64,000 nucleotides of DNA from Anaerolineaceae bacterium (GCA_002702065.1 NZXX01000011.1:1-64000); one strand, 5' to 3'; counted from the stretch's first letter, positions 31,568 to 42,051 are shown. Notes: generated by a model from the letters alone, not told the origin. Program-made: numbers and translations.

Positions 31568-34500
31568 GTGACCCGTAACGAACGGATGGCTGTCCTCGCT
31601 GGGATCGTACTGCTGGCAGGTCTTTTCGGGTTGGTCATTCTGCTGCTGACCAGACCCTCCATGGCTCCAACACCTCAATTACCCACCCAGGCGGCGCTGC
31701 CCGAAGCGGCGGCGGCGGTGCCATCACCCAGCCCGACCATCCCCGGGATTGAGGAAGCTGCTCCAACCGCGACTATTCAACCTGAACCGGCAGCACCGGT
31801 GCAGAACCGCCGCATTATCCGGTTCGCGCCGCAGACATCCCGCGCCGACCGCGAGGCATATCTGGCAACCGTCAACGGCACGGTGACGCGCGAGATCGAG
31901 GCCCTTAACGCGGTCGTGGTGCAGGTTCCTGCCGCGCCAACCCTGCCGGATTCGCCGGTGATCGTCCACAGCGAGCCGGATTATTATGTGACGGCGCTGC
32001 TGGATGTGCCGACCAGTGACACCTATTTCGCCGATCAGTGGGGGGTGCAAATGATCGGTGCACCGGATGTGTGGCTGACGCTGCCGGATGCGACACCGGG
32101 CGTCAATGTGGCGGTGATCGACAGCGGTGTCTGTGCCACTCACCCGGACCTGGCCGGACGCATTGAGGCAGGTTACGACTTTATTGAAGAGGATGCCGTG
32201 CCACAGGACGCGATGGGGCATGGTTGCGCGGTGACCGGCGTGATCGCGGCCAACATCGACAACGATGAGGGCATCGCGGGCGTTGCGCCAAATGCGCGCA
32301 TTATGCCGCTGCGGGTGCTGGATGCTGATGGCATCGGTACCTATTCGGATGTAGCGGCGGCGATTGTCTATGCAGTGGATCATGACGCGCAGGTGATCAA
32401 CCTGTCGCTGGGCGGCACCGATGAATCCGACCTGCTGGCCGAGGCGGTGGCCTATGCCGCAGCCCATGACGTGCTGGTGATCGCGGCGGCGGGCAACACC
32501 GGGCGGGCCGGGGTGCTGTATCCGGCAGCCTACGAGAGCGTCATTGCCGTGGGGTCGATTGACCCGGACCGGCAGATCAGCAGCTTCAGCTCTACCGGGC
32601 CACAAATCGCCCTGCTGGCACCGGGGCGAGATATTGTGACGACCAGCAGCGACGGTGACTATGTGACCCTCAGCGGCACTTCGCTGGCGGCGCCCCATGT
32701 GACGGGCGCGGCTGTGCTGGAAATGGCGCGGGGCCGGCAGCTAACGCTGGATGGCGGCATTGTCACGCTGGGCGATGAGGTCATCGAACAGCCGACTCCG
32801 CTGCCAGTGGAAGTACCGCCGGAACTGGAAGACCTGTTCGCTAAGGCTGCCGCGCAGGGTCAGGTCCGCGTCATTGTCGGCCTTGACCTGACCGTACAGC
32901 CGGAGGGGCTGCTGTCGAGCGCGCAGGTACAAAGCCAGCGGGCGAACATCGTGCAGGCACAGCAGCAGTTGCTCGGCAACCTGAGCAGCATGAATGTCCA
33001 GGTGCTGTCGCAGTCGGACCGCTGGACGATCCCCGCGCTGGGGCTGGCGGTTGATCAGGCGGCGTTGGTGTACCTGATGCAGTCGCCGGAAGTGACGTAT
33101 ATCGTCGAGGACCTCTTGATGGCACCGTCACTGGTCGACAGTGTGCCGAAGATCGACGCGGATGATGCCTGGGCGCTTGGTTATGATGGCACCGGGCAGG
33201 CGATTGCCATTCTGGATACCGGCACCGATTCGACCCATCCGTTCCTTGATAACGGTAAGGTGGTGCATGAAGCCTGCTTTTCATCTGCTTTAGCGACCGT
33301 CGGCGGTCAATCCAGTTCATTATGCCCCGGCGGCAGTAACACAGTCCCCGGTGCGATCAATAACCCCGGCGCCGCCATGCCGACCCTGTGCAGTGGGGTA
33401 AGCGGCTGCGAGCATGGCACCCATGTCGCCGGGATTGCTGCCGGGCAGGGGGGTATCTGGGCCGCGCCGGACGGGGTAGCCAGAGGCGCATCGGTGGTCG
33501 CCGTGCAGGTCTTCTCGCGCTTCAATGCCGAACTCGACTGCCAGTTTTATGCAGGTCGGCCCGCGCCGTGTGTGCTGTCGTACACGACGGATCAGATCAG
33601 CGCGCTCAATCATCTCAAGCTGATTCACGACGATTTGCAGGCGCAGAGTATCAACCTGGCGTCGATTAACATGAGTCTGGGGTCCGGCAGTTTTACATCC
33701 AGTTGTAACGGTCAGATTCCGTCCATGACAGCGGTCGTCAGTGATTTGCGTACACTCGGCACGGCGACCATCGCGGCGGCGGGGAACGGTGCGTACAACG
33801 GGTCGGGGCAGTTTGTCGATGGGATCGCCGCGCCTTCCTGTATTTCTGACATTGTGAGTGTGGGGTCGACCATTTCGACAACGGATGCGGTCTCCTCATT
33901 TTCGCAGACGGCCACCATCCTTGATCTGATGGCCCCCGGCGAGTGGATTGCGTCATCGATTACGGACGACAATTACGCCTACAGCCGGGGCACCTCACAG
34001 GCATCCCCCCATGTGGCAGGGGCATGGGCGATTCTGCGGCAGGCCCGGCCCGACCTGACTCATGCGGAAATTCTGAATGCGCTGAAAAGTACAGGCGTGG
34101 GTATTCTGGACACCCGTAACGGCATTAACCGGACCATTCCGCGCATCGACGTAGATGACGCGCTGATCCTGATCGCACCACCAACGCTGGTGGTCAACAG
34201 CACCAATGACGTGAGCGATGGTGTTTGCAATGAGACGCATTGCAGCCTGCGCGAAGCGATCATCGTGGCCAATGGCACCACCGGCCTGCGCGAAAGTATC
34301 GAGTTCGACATCGGTGCGGGCGGCGTACAGACAATTGTGCTGGGTACCGATCCGCTGCCGACCATCACCGACCCGGTGACGATTGATGGCACGACGCAGC
34401 CCGGTTACAGCGGGGCCCCGCTGATCGAAATCGATGGTACCAACGTTGATGCACCGGACGATGCGGATAACATCGGCCTGCAAATCACTGGGGGCGGCAG

Positions 34501-37500
34501 CACCGTGCGCGGGTTTGTCATTAATCACTTCGGTCGTAGTGGTATTGCGCTGTATGAAAACGGCAACAATACGATAACCGGTAATTATCTCGGCATCGAG
34601 CCAGATGGACTGACCGCCGCGCCCAATGCCTACGGTATCGAAATTTGCTCGTCTGATGACAATCAGATTGGCGGGACGTCGGCATTAACCCGCAATGTGT
34701 TTTCGGGGAACTCCTGGTCTGGTATCCAGATATGCCAGCTTTCAGGTGATTCTTCGCCTTCAGATAACGTCATTCAGGGGAATTACATCGGCGTTGATCT
34801 AACTGGAAATGCGCCGCTGAACAACGGGCATAGCGGTATCTTTATGCAGGATGCCACCAACATATTGATTGGCGGCACGATCAGCGGTGCAGGCAACGTC
34901 ATCTCGGCTAACGGATCGAACGGCATTACCGTTGTGCTGTCAACCGGAACCACTATTCAAGGCAATCGGATCGGGCCGAATGCAGCCGGAACACAGGCGT
35001 TTGGCGATGATTCTGATCAGAACGGCATCTTTCTCGGTGATTCAACCGATAGTCTGATCGGTGGGACGGTCAGTACCGCACGAAACCTAATTTCGGGTAA
35101 CAGTATTGGTATCTATCTGGATTCTGCCTCAACGACGAACACGATTCAGGGCAATTATATTGGTACCACTCTGGCGGGTACTGCTGCTATGCCCAATCAG
35201 AATCAGCTTATCGGGATTCAACTCACAGGTTCGGGTGAATTTCAGGCATCGAACAACCTTATCGGCGGTACTGAAGCTGGAGCCGGGAATGTGATTTCTG
35301 GCAATATCGGTGGCGCCATTCATATTTACACCGATAACAACACTATTCAGGGAAATATGATTGGGACTGATCCGACCGGGACGCTTGAAATTGGCAACGG
35401 CACGGATCAATCGCCGACAGTGTTTATTTCGGGTACCGGCAATATGGTTGGCGGTACCGAAGCCAATGCGGGCAACGTCATTGCTTACAGTGTCGACTAT
35501 GGCGTGGCAATCGGCGGTACACCGGTTCCGAATGCGCCGAATAATGGCGTGCTGGGCAACCAGATTTATGGCACCGTCGCGCAATCGGCGGGCATCTTCG
35601 GGCTGGGTATCGACATCTATACGGATGGCGTAACTTCGAACGACAGTGGCGACACTAATAGCGCACAGAATTTCCCGGAACTGACCAGCGCCGAGGCATC
35701 AGTGAATACGTTCACCGTCAGTGGCACGCTGGACAGCACGCCGAACACAACCTTCCGCGTGGAGTTTTTCAGCAATGATGCTTGCGACGCCACCGGCTAT
35801 GGGGAAGGGCAGTATTACCTGGGTGCGGCGGATGTCACGACCGATGGCAGCGGCGATGCGGTATTTACGGAAAATCTGTTTGCTTCTGTGTACGCCGGGC
35901 AGCTCATCACGGCGACCGCCACCGACCCCGATAACAACACCTCAGAATTTTCCGCCTGCGAAGACGTCGAGGTGGACCCCAATATCCTGGTTGTCAACAC
36001 GACCAGCGCCACCAATGACGGCGTTTGTGCGGCGCATTGCAGCCTGGCAGATGCGATTACGGTCGCCAATAATCTCGATGGTGTGCAGACCGTTCTGTTC
36101 AATATTCCCGGCAGCGCACCACATACAATCAGGCCGACGACAGCCCTGCCTGCTTTTGGCGATCTGGTGATCGATGCCACCACGCAGCCGACCTTTGCCG
36201 GCAGCCCGATAGTGGTGCTGGATGGTTCGCTACTGTCTATCGGCAGCGGTTTGTACATGAACTCGAACGCTGTGATTCGCGGTCTGGTTATCCATAGTTT
36301 CCCCTCGCATGGGGTAAACCTGATCGGCAATGACAATGTTGTCCAGGGCAATTACATCGGTACGGACGTGACCGGCAATACTGCGATGCCCAACGGGTCC
36401 AACGGTGTTGAAGCGGCAGGTCACGATAATCTGATCGGCGGCACAACAGCAGCAGACCGCAATGTTATTTCTGGAAATGACGATTACGGCATTTATATCG
36501 GCGGCAATGCGATCACTTCTTATGCCAACACCATTCAGGGCAACTACATTGGCACCAACGCCAGCGGGACAGCCGCATTGGGCAACGATCGTTATGGCAT
36601 TCAAATCGGTCACGCCGACAACATCATCGGCGGGGCGGAGGGGACCACGTCCGGTGGCCCCTGTACAGGCGCTTGCAATCTGATCTCCGGCAATGGCCGT
36701 GACGGTATTCGCATTACGGATACAACGGCTAATCCGGGGGTCGAAGCGGATTACAACATCATACAGGGCAATTACATCGGCACGGATGTGACGGGTACCT
36801 ATGCCATTGCCAACGGCGAAAGCGGCATTCATCTGGATAAGGACACCAAGCACAACCAGATCGGTGGCCCGAACCCCGGTGAAGGCAACGTCATCTCCGG
36901 TAATACGCAGCAGGGCATCGAAGTCAACGGCGACAGCGAAACCCGCCAAAACACCATTGATGGTAACCTCATCGGCACCAATGCCGCCGGGACCAGCAAA
37001 GTTCCAAACGGACAGAACGGCATCTACGTGGTGGCAGATGCAACCTCTATCACCATCGGCAGCGAAACAGGCGGCAACCTGATTTCGGGGAATGGTGGGG
37101 CCGGGATTGCCATCAACGACGCACGCAACCATACGATCATCGGCAACAACATCGGCGCGACGCTGGATGGTACCATTGCGCTGGGCAACACCAGTCACGG
37201 GATCAGCCTGACCAGCGCCGAAGATAACCTGATCACGGTGAACCTGATCAGCGGGAATGGTGGCAGCGGTGTCTATATAACCGGCGAGAGCAGTGATACC
37301 AACATGGTCACCGGCAACCTGATCGGCACCAACCTGGCCGCAACGGCAGCACTGGCGAATGCCGGTGATGGGGTTCATATCCGTAATGGCGCGGATTCCA
37401 ACAATATTGGCAGCCTGGAACTGCCCAATATCATCTCTGGCAACACCGGCAGCGGGGTGTATCTGGATAATTCTATCACCCAGAACAACGTGCTGATCGC

Positions 37501-40201
37501 CAATGCCATTGGCCTTAACGGGGCGGTTGATGCCACGCTGGGCAACGGACAGAATGGCGTCGACATCAATGGCGCGCGTCAGGCGTTGCTGGTGGGCAAC
37601 CTGATTGGTGGCAATACGGGCAGCGGCATCGTCATCACCAATGCGCAGGATACGGTCATTCAGGCGAATCTGATCGGCATGGGCACTGTGGATGACAGCG
37701 GCGGGCAGGGGTATGTGCCACAAATTTCGCTGCCCAACGGCCAACATGGTATCTGGGTGAAATCCGGCGTCCGAACGACGATTGGCGGCACCGGCGAGGG
37801 CGAAGGCAACTTCATCGCTTTCAATAGTGCGGATGGCGTCTATATCGAAAGCGGCACTGTTCACACGATTGCGGCCAACCTCATCGAGGGCAATGGCGGA
37901 CTGGGCATCGACCTGGGCGCGAACGGCGTCACCAACAATGACTCCGGCGATAGCGACAGCGGGGCCAATGGCTTGCAAAACTTCCCGGTTATCGGCACGG
38001 TCGCGGCTTCCGTGACCAATATTCAGGTGACGGGTACGCTCAACAGTGCGGCCAATACCACCTATCGACTGGAATTTTTCAACAGCGACGCCTGTGACAC
38101 ATCTGGCTATGGCGAGGGGCGCTGGCTGCTGGACGCGGTGGACGTGACGACCAATGCCAGCGGGACAGCCACATTCGACCAAACTTTCCCACTTGTGGTT
38201 GATTCGGGATCATTCGTCACCATGACGGCAACGGACCCCAGCGGTAACACATCGGAATTTTCGGCCTGTGCCGAAGCAATCCTGTATGTGGCCACCCCGC
38301 AGGACCTGACCGCCACAGCCAACACGGAAGTGGATATTGAACTGTCGTGGATCGATGTTTCCATTGATGAAACCCACTGGCTGATCGAACGGTCGCTGGC
38401 GGGGCAGGGCAGTTGGACGCAGATCGCCAGCCTGGCTACCACTGACGAAGGTGGCACCGGGGCAACCGTGACGTATCACGACTCGACGTTCCTGTGCAGC
38501 AAATCCTACGATTACCGGCTGCGGGCTTATAACGAAAATGGGGATTACTATTCGCTGTATACCCCGGTCGAAACGGCGACGCCCACGTGTGCTGACTTGC
38601 TGCCGCCGGATAATTTCGCACTGGATGTGGACCCGTTCACCGGCCAAGCGGATCTGACATGGACGGATACGAATCTGACCGAAACCGCTTACTGGATCGA
38701 ACACTCGACCAATAACGGCGTTAGCTGGAAATTTGTGATTGCTGTAGCGGCCAACAGCGAAAGCCACACCTTCCATGTGGTGGTCTGCGGCGTGAACCAC
38801 AGCTACCGGGTACGGGCGGCGCGGGATCATGATGGCGCGCTGTCGGCTTATACGCCTGTGCAGTCCGGCTCGACCATTGACTGTTCAACGCCGCTGCCAT
38901 CGAACAGCATCACCGCAACGCCACTGTCGCGCAGCACCATGCAGCTTTTGTGGACAGACTATATGCCAGGCCATACCCACAGTTTCCACGTGGAACGTTC
39001 GACCAGTGGCGGGCCATGGACGGCGCTTCCGGTGTCCCCGGCGAATGTCACCAGCATCATTGATACGAATCTGAACTGCGGCACGAACTACGCCTACCGG
39101 ATTCGCTATCAGTCGCAGAGTGGTTTGTTCTCCGAGTATTCGACGGTCGCCAACGCGACCACGAGCAGCTGCCCGGCCCCGGTGACACACATCGTTGGGT
39201 TGTACAAAGATGGTCTGTGGCAGTTCTGGGACAGCACGCAGAACAATCAGGCGGTCGCCAGCTTTGCTTTCGGCCCGGCGGAACCCGGCTGGACGGCGGT
39301 GATCGGCGATTGGGATGGCAACGGTACCGATGGCATTGGCGCCTACAAGAACGGCTTGTGGCTGCTGCGCGATGCGACCGGCAGTGGTGCGCTGGATTAT
39401 GCCTTTGTCTTTGGCCCGGCGGAACCCGGCTGGCAGCCCATTGTAGGCGATTGGGACGGTGATGGCCGCGACGGTATCGGCGTTTACAAGGATGGCATCT
39501 GGCTGCTGCGTCAGACAGCCACAAAAGGGCAGGCACAAATGAGCTTTAATTATGGCCCGGCGGAACCCGGCTGGAAAGCGGTGGCCGGGGACTGGGACGC
39601 CGGGGGTACGGCCTCGGTGGGGCTGTACAAGGATGGCCTGTGGCTGCTGAGTAACCAGTTACCGGCAGCGGCGGATGTCGCGCCGTTTGCGCTCGGTCAG
39701 CCGGGCTGGCAGCCGGTCGTGGGTGACTGGAATGAAGACGGGCGCGAATCTGCTGGCATTTACAAGGACGGTCTGTGGCAGTTGACGAACAACAGCGGCT
39801 CGCTGGACGCCAACTTTGGCTTCCCGATCGGTAGTAACTGGCAGCCGGTGGCGATCTATGAGGGTGGTATCAGCGGCCTGACCATGCTGGCAGCCGGGGC
39901 AGCACAGCCGACTCTGGCCCCCACGACACCTGCTGTGACGGTTACTTCGACAGTGGCGGTCGCGCCTACGGCGACAGACGCAGCAAGCACGGAAGAACCA
40001 ACGGTCGAAGGCACAGAGGAACCCGCCGCTGTCACCGAAACGGCCACGCCGACTGCGACACCAACGTGGACCGCCACGCCCTCACCAACGGTTACGCCGG
40101 TCCCGCCAACGGCGACTTTCACCCCAACAGCGACCGCTACGCCGACGCCGCTGCCGCCAACCGACGTACCGCCGGAGGTCACAGAACCTGTGTCCGGCTG
40201 A
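31568..40201 (+). CDS. Giant exported dual-subtilase, beta-helix, FN3 and repeat protein
   Basis: A 2877-residue protein with an N-terminal membrane/signal segment (residues 8-27). An I9-like prosegment precedes a complete S8 peptidase: D185, H218 (GHGCAVTG), S372 (SGTSLAAPH). A second prosegment-like region (~430-520) precedes a second complete S8 domain: D550, H616 (HGTHVAG), S810 (GTSQASPH). Residues ~870-2230 are a parallel beta-helix of repeated GNYIGT / NVISGN units with two CSLREAI-type modules (~892, ~1491). FN3-like domains (~2240-2535), five ~48-residue GDWDGDG..GIYKDGLW repeats (~2540-2770) and a Thr/Pro-rich tail follow. GTG 31568 has GGAG 8 nt upstream. Likely a surface protease/adhesin acting on polymers. 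Confidence 0.88.
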   Translation: MTRNERMAVLAGIVLLAGLFGLVILLLTRPSMAPTPQLPTQAALPEAAAAVPSPSPTIPGIEEAAPTATIQPEPAAPVQNRRIIRFAPQTSRADREAYLATVNGTVTREIEALNAVVVQVPAAPTLPDSPVIVHSEPDYYVTALLDVPTSDTYFADQWGVQMIGAPDVWLTLPDATPGVNVAVIDSGVCATHPDLAGRIEAGYDFIEEDAVPQDAMGHGCAVTGVIAANIDNDEGIAGVAPNARIMPLRVLDADGIGTYSDVAAAIVYAVDHDAQVINLSLGGTDESDLLAEAVAYAAAHDVLVIAAAGNTGRAGVLYPAAYESVIAVGSIDPDRQISSFSSTGPQIALLAPGRDIVTTSSDGDYVTLSGTSLAAPHVTGAAVLEMARGRQLTLDGGIVTLGDEVIEQPTPLPVEVPPELEDLFAKAAAQGQVRVIVGLDLTVQPEGLLSSAQVQSQRANIVQAQQQLLGNLSSMNVQVLSQSDRWTIPALGLAVDQAALVYLMQSPEVTYIVEDLLMAPSLVDSVPKIDADDAWALGYDGTGQAIAILDTGTDSTHPFLDNGKVVHEACFSSALATVGGQSSSLCPGGSNTVPGAINNPGAAMPTLCSGVSGCEHGTHVAGIAAGQGGIWAAPDGVARGASVVAVQVFSRFNAELDCQFYAGRPAPCVLSYTTDQISALNHLKLIHDDLQAQSINLASINMSLGSGSFTSSCNGQIPSMTAVVSDLRTLGTATIAAAGNGAYNGSGQFVDGIAAPSCISDIVSVGSTISTTDAVSSFSQTATILDLMAPGEWIASSITDDNYAYSRGTSQASPHVAGAWAILRQARPDLTHAEILNALKSTGVGILDTRNGINRTIPRIDVDDALILIAPPTLVVNSTNDVSDGVCNETHCSLREAIIVANGTTGLRESIEFDIGAGGVQTIVLGTDPLPTITDPVTIDGTTQPGYSGAPLIEIDGTNVDAPDDADNIGLQITGGGSTVRGFVINHFGRSGIALYENGNNTITGNYLGIEPDGLTAAPNAYGIEICSSDDNQIGGTSALTRNVFSGNSWSGIQICQLSGDSSPSDNVIQGNYIGVDLTGNAPLNNGHSGIFMQDATNILIGGTISGAGNVISANGSNGITVVLSTGTTIQGNRIGPNAAGTQAFGDDSDQNGIFLGDSTDSLIGGTVSTARNLISGNSIGIYLDSASTTNTIQGNYIGTTLAGTAAMPNQNQLIGIQLTGSGEFQASNNLIGGTEAGAGNVISGNIGGAIHIYTDNNTIQGNMIGTDPTGTLEIGNGTDQSPTVFISGTGNMVGGTEANAGNVIAYSVDYGVAIGGTPVPNAPNNGVLGNQIYGTVAQSAGIFGLGIDIYTDGVTSNDSGDTNSAQNFPELTSAEASVNTFTVSGTLDSTPNTTFRVEFFSNDACDATGYGEGQYYLGAADVTTDGSGDAVFTENLFASVYAGQLITATATDPDNNTSEFSACEDVEVDPNILVVNTTSATNDGVCAAHCSLADAITVANNLDGVQTVLFNIPGSAPHTIRPTTALPAFGDLVIDATTQPTFAGSPIVVLDGSLLSIGSGLYMNSNAVIRGLVIHSFPSHGVNLIGNDNVVQGNYIGTDVTGNTAMPNGSNGVEAAGHDNLIGGTTAADRNVISGNDDYGIYIGGNAITSYANTIQGNYIGTNASGTAALGNDRYGIQIGHADNIIGGAEGTTSGGPCTGACNLISGNGRDGIRITDTTANPGVEADYNIIQGNYIGTDVTGTYAIANGESGIHLDKDTKHNQIGGPNPGEGNVISGNTQQGIEVNGDSETRQNTIDGNLIGTNAAGTSKVPNGQNGIYVVADATSITIGSETGGNLISGNGGAGIAINDARNHTIIGNNIGATLDGTIALGNTSHGISLTSAEDNLITVNLISGNGGSGVYITGESSDTNMVTGNLIGTNLAATAALANAGDGVHIRNGADSNNIGSLELPNIISGNTGSGVYLDNSITQNNVLIANAIGLNGAVDATLGNGQNGVDINGARQALLVGNLIGGNTGSGIVITNAQDTVIQANLIGMGTVDDSGGQGYVPQISLPNGQHGIWVKSGVRTTIGGTGEGEGNFIAFNSADGVYIESGTVHTIAANLIEGNGGLGIDLGANGVTNNDSGDSDSGANGLQNFPVIGTVAASVTNIQVTGTLNSAANTTYRLEFFNSDACDTSGYGEGRWLLDAVDVTTNASGTATFDQTFPLVVDSGSFVTMTATDPSGNTSEFSACAEAILYVATPQDLTATANTEVDIELSWIDVSIDETHWLIERSLAGQGSWTQIASLATTDEGGTGATVTYHDSTFLCSKSYDYRLRAYNENGDYYSLYTPVETATPTCADLLPPDNFALDVDPFTGQADLTWTDTNLTETAYWIEHSTNNGVSWKFVIAVAANSESHTFHVVVCGVNHSYRVRAARDHDGALSAYTPVQSGSTIDCSTPLPSNSITATPLSRSTMQLLWTDYMPGHTHSFHVERSTSGGPWTALPVSPANVTSIIDTNLNCGTNYAYRIRYQSQSGLFSEYSTVANATTSSCPAPVTHIVGLYKDGLWQFWDSTQNNQAVASFAFGPAEPGWTAVIGDWDGNGTDGIGAYKNGLWLLRDATGSGALDYAFVFGPAEPGWQPIVGDWDGDGRDGIGVYKDGIWLLRQTATKGQAQMSFNYGPAEPGWKAVAGDWDAGGTASVGLYKDGLWLLSNQLPAAADVAPFALGQPGWQPVVGDWNEDGRESAGIYKDGLWQLTNNSGSLDANFGFPIGSNWQPVAIYEGGISGLTMLAAGAAQPTLAPTTPAVTVTSTVAVAPTATDAASTEEPTVEGTEEPAAVTETATPTATPTWTATPSPTVTPVPPTATFTPTATATPTPLPPTDVPPEVTEPVSG

Positions 40202-40225
40202 GACAAAATCGCATCTTGAGCCCAT

Positions 40226-40266
40226 AACCCGCCGTAGATGATCTTTGTCCCGGCGGGTTTTGTTTG
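40226..40266 (+). terminator. Terminator of the giant protease gene
   Basis: AACCCGCCG (40226-40234) pairs with CGGCGGGTT (40251-40259), then TTGTTTG. Confidence 0.75.
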
Positions 40267-40436
40267 TGCGCAATACTGCGGTTCTTCACCAAAGCACCCT
40301 GTAATTGATCACTATTCATCTATATGGGACACCGTCTACGCTGGTATTGAACGTTGATGGATGAGCGACCGGACGCTGACTCCGCTAACCTGCTCAAGCG
40401 TATTGCATGACCACTTTTCCAGAATGGGGGTGTCCG

Positions 40437-40844
40437 ATGCTGAAGGTTGTGATCAGTCTTTTTCTGGTTCTGCACGGCGTGGTTTATCTGCTTTACTTCG
40501 GCCAAAGCTGGCGGCTGTTTGAGCTTCAACCGGGCATGAGCTGGCCGGATGGGTCGTGGGCTTTGTCGAGGCTGCTGAGTAACGAGCCGGTTCGCCTGGT
40601 GGCAAGCGTGGCGTGTGTGGTCGCTGCTGTCGGCTTTATTCTGGGTGGGGCCGGGTTCTTTCTGGAGCAAGCCTGGTGGCGTGCGTTGATTGTCAGCGCG
40701 TCGGTGTTCGCGTCGGTTGCTTTTGTGCTGTTATGGGATGGCACGGCGCGGGCGCTGGATAATCAGGGCGCGATTGGCCTGCTAATCAATCTGGCGATTC
40801 TGGCGGCGGTGCTGGTGTTCCAGTGGCCGTCATTTGCCTATTAG
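40437..40844 (+). CDS. Small four-helix membrane protein
   Basis: Encodes 135 residues with four evident membrane helices (VVISLFLVLHGVVYLLYF, LVASVACVVAAVGFILGGAGFFL, ALIVSASVFASVAFVLLW, IGLLINLAILAAVLVF). The four-helix plan and a His in helix 1 resemble DoxX-like or DUF-type small membrane proteins, but no family motif is decisive. ATG 40437 follows a GGGGGTG purine run and begins at the first helix; the frame opens at 40407. It converges on murQ with 18 bp between stops. Function unknown. Confidence 0.65.
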   Translation: MLKVVISLFLVLHGVVYLLYFGQSWRLFELQPGMSWPDGSWALSRLLSNEPVRLVASVACVVAAVGFILGGAGFFLEQAWWRALIVSASVFASVAFVLLWDGTARALDNQGAIGLLINLAILAAVLVFQWPSFAY

Positions 40845-40862
40845 AACGCCGCGATAGCCGTC

Positions 40863-41744
40863 TCAGCGCTGGCCGATTACTGCGCCGAGCATCCCCTGTG
40901 CCGCGTCGAGCCGGGTGCGGGCTTCTTCCACGCTGACGCCGAGCACGGCCATGACAATTGCTGGTTTGACTTCGTTGTGGGTCTGGTTCAGCAGGGCGGC
41001 GGCTTCGTCGGTGCTGAGGCCGGTAACTTCGCTGACAATGCGCCGGGCGCGGTCGGCCAGCTTGGCATTGCTGACTTTGACATCGACCATCAGGTTGTTA
41101 TAGACCTTGCCCAGTTTGATCATGGTGGTGGTACTGATCATGTTGAGGATCAGCTTCTGGGCGGTGCCGGACTTCAGGCGAGTTGAGCCGGTGAGGATTT
41201 CTGGCCCGACCAGCGCGGCAATCGCAATGTCCGCCGTATCAAGCACCGGGGCCGGGGCGTTGCAACTGATGCCCACGGTGCCCGCGCCAATTTGGCGGGC
41301 ATAGTTCAAGGCGCCGACGACATAGGGGGTGCGTCCGCTGGCGGCGATGCCGACGACGGCGTCCTGCGCCGTCAGACTGCGCGCGATCAGGTCATCACGA
41401 CCACCTTCGGGGCTGTCTTCCGCGCCTTCGATGGAATGAACCACCGCGCCCTCACCTCCGGCGATAATGCCCTGCACCAGCTCCGGGCTGACGCTGAACG
41501 TTGGCACACACTCCACCGCATCGAGGATGCCCAACCGGCCACTGGTGCCCGCGCCGGTATAAAACAACCGCCCACCGTTACGCATCCGTTCGCTGATCAT
41601 ATCGACCGCTTCGGCAATGGCGGGCAGCACCTGCCGGATCGCCCCGGCGATAGTGGCGTCTTCCTCGTTGATAATTTGCAGAATTTCGAGTGTCGGGCTC
41701 TGGTCGATACCCATACTTTTCGGGTTGCGTTGTTCGGTGAGCAT
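40863..41744 (-). CDS. murQ: N-acetylmuramic acid 6-phosphate etherase
   Basis: Cleaves the lactyl ether of MurNAc-6-phosphate to GlcNAc-6-phosphate and lactate in cell-wall recycling or MurNAc use. The 293-residue SIS-domain protein starts with TEQRNPKSMGIDQ, then has GGRLFYTGAGTSGRLGILDAVECVPTF, EDSPEGGRDDL, and VGPEILTGSTRLKSGTAQKLILNMISTTTMIKLGKVYNNLMVDV, which are the family signatures almost unbroken. Length is standard. It is the last gene of the minus-strand sugar cluster and has a 368-bp leader with unusual hairpins. No MurNAc kinase (AnmK) or MurP transporter is in the window. Confidence 0.95.
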   Translation of the reverse strand: MLTEQRNPKSMGIDQSPTLEILQIINEEDATIAGAIRQVLPAIAEAVDMISERMRNGGRLFYTGAGTSGRLGILDAVECVPTFSVSPELVQGIIAGGEGAVVHSIEGAEDSPEGGRDDLIARSLTAQDAVVGIAASGRTPYVVGALNYARQIGAGTVGISCNAPAPVLDTADIAIAALVGPEILTGSTRLKSGTAQKLILNMISTTTMIKLGKVYNNLMVDVKVSNAKLADRARRIVSEVTGLSTDEAAALLNQTHNEVKPAIVMAVLGVSVEEARTRLDAAQGMLGAVIGQR

Positions 41745-41924
41745 AGATTAGCGGTCGCTTTCCGTGATGTTGAATACGTCATGAACCTGTAAGTAAAAGT
41801 CGATCTGATTATACCGGTTTATAGGATGTTGGGCAGGCCGCAGAGAAGCAATCATTCAAAATCAGAATGCGACGCCGGTGTGTAAGGAGGCCTTTCTTGT
41901 CCTCTGCCAGACAGCAAAACATAA

Positions 41925-42051
41925 CCCTCAGGGTCTTTTGCCGCCGAGGGCTAAAGCCACACGGCTAACCAAGAAAAGCAAGCCCACCGGAGGGGGCTAG
42001 ACCCGCCTGCTTCAGCAAGGCTCAAGGTCTTTTGCTAGCCAGCTGCTTGAG
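41925..42051 (-). ncRNA. Candidate structured leader: two hairpins with conserved loop and changed stems
   Basis: Module A: CCCTC (41925-41929) pairs with GAGGG (41946-41950). Module B: CTCAAG (42021-42026) pairs with CTTGAG (42046-42051). Both enclose the identical decamer GGTCTTTTGC (41932-41941 and 42026-42035), read GCAAAAGACC on the minus strand. Stem bases differ while pairing is kept. Between them lie AGCC-ACAC-GGCT and AGCCC...GGGCT dyads. The region is the upstream leader of murQ and the downstream flank of the second MalG gene. It may be a regulatory RNA or a remnant of a mobile element end. No known riboswitch was recognised. Confidence 0.4.

Noticed and set aside
34560..37900. Tandem GNYIGT-coding repeats considered as a CRISPR-like or DNA repeat array
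   Set aside because: Unequal spacing, in-frame protein repeats of a beta-helix with many synonymous changes.
36230..38182. 650-codon minus-strand frame inside the giant protease gene
   Set aside because: Antisense of the beta-helix repeats; periodicity is inherited from the plus-strand repeats.
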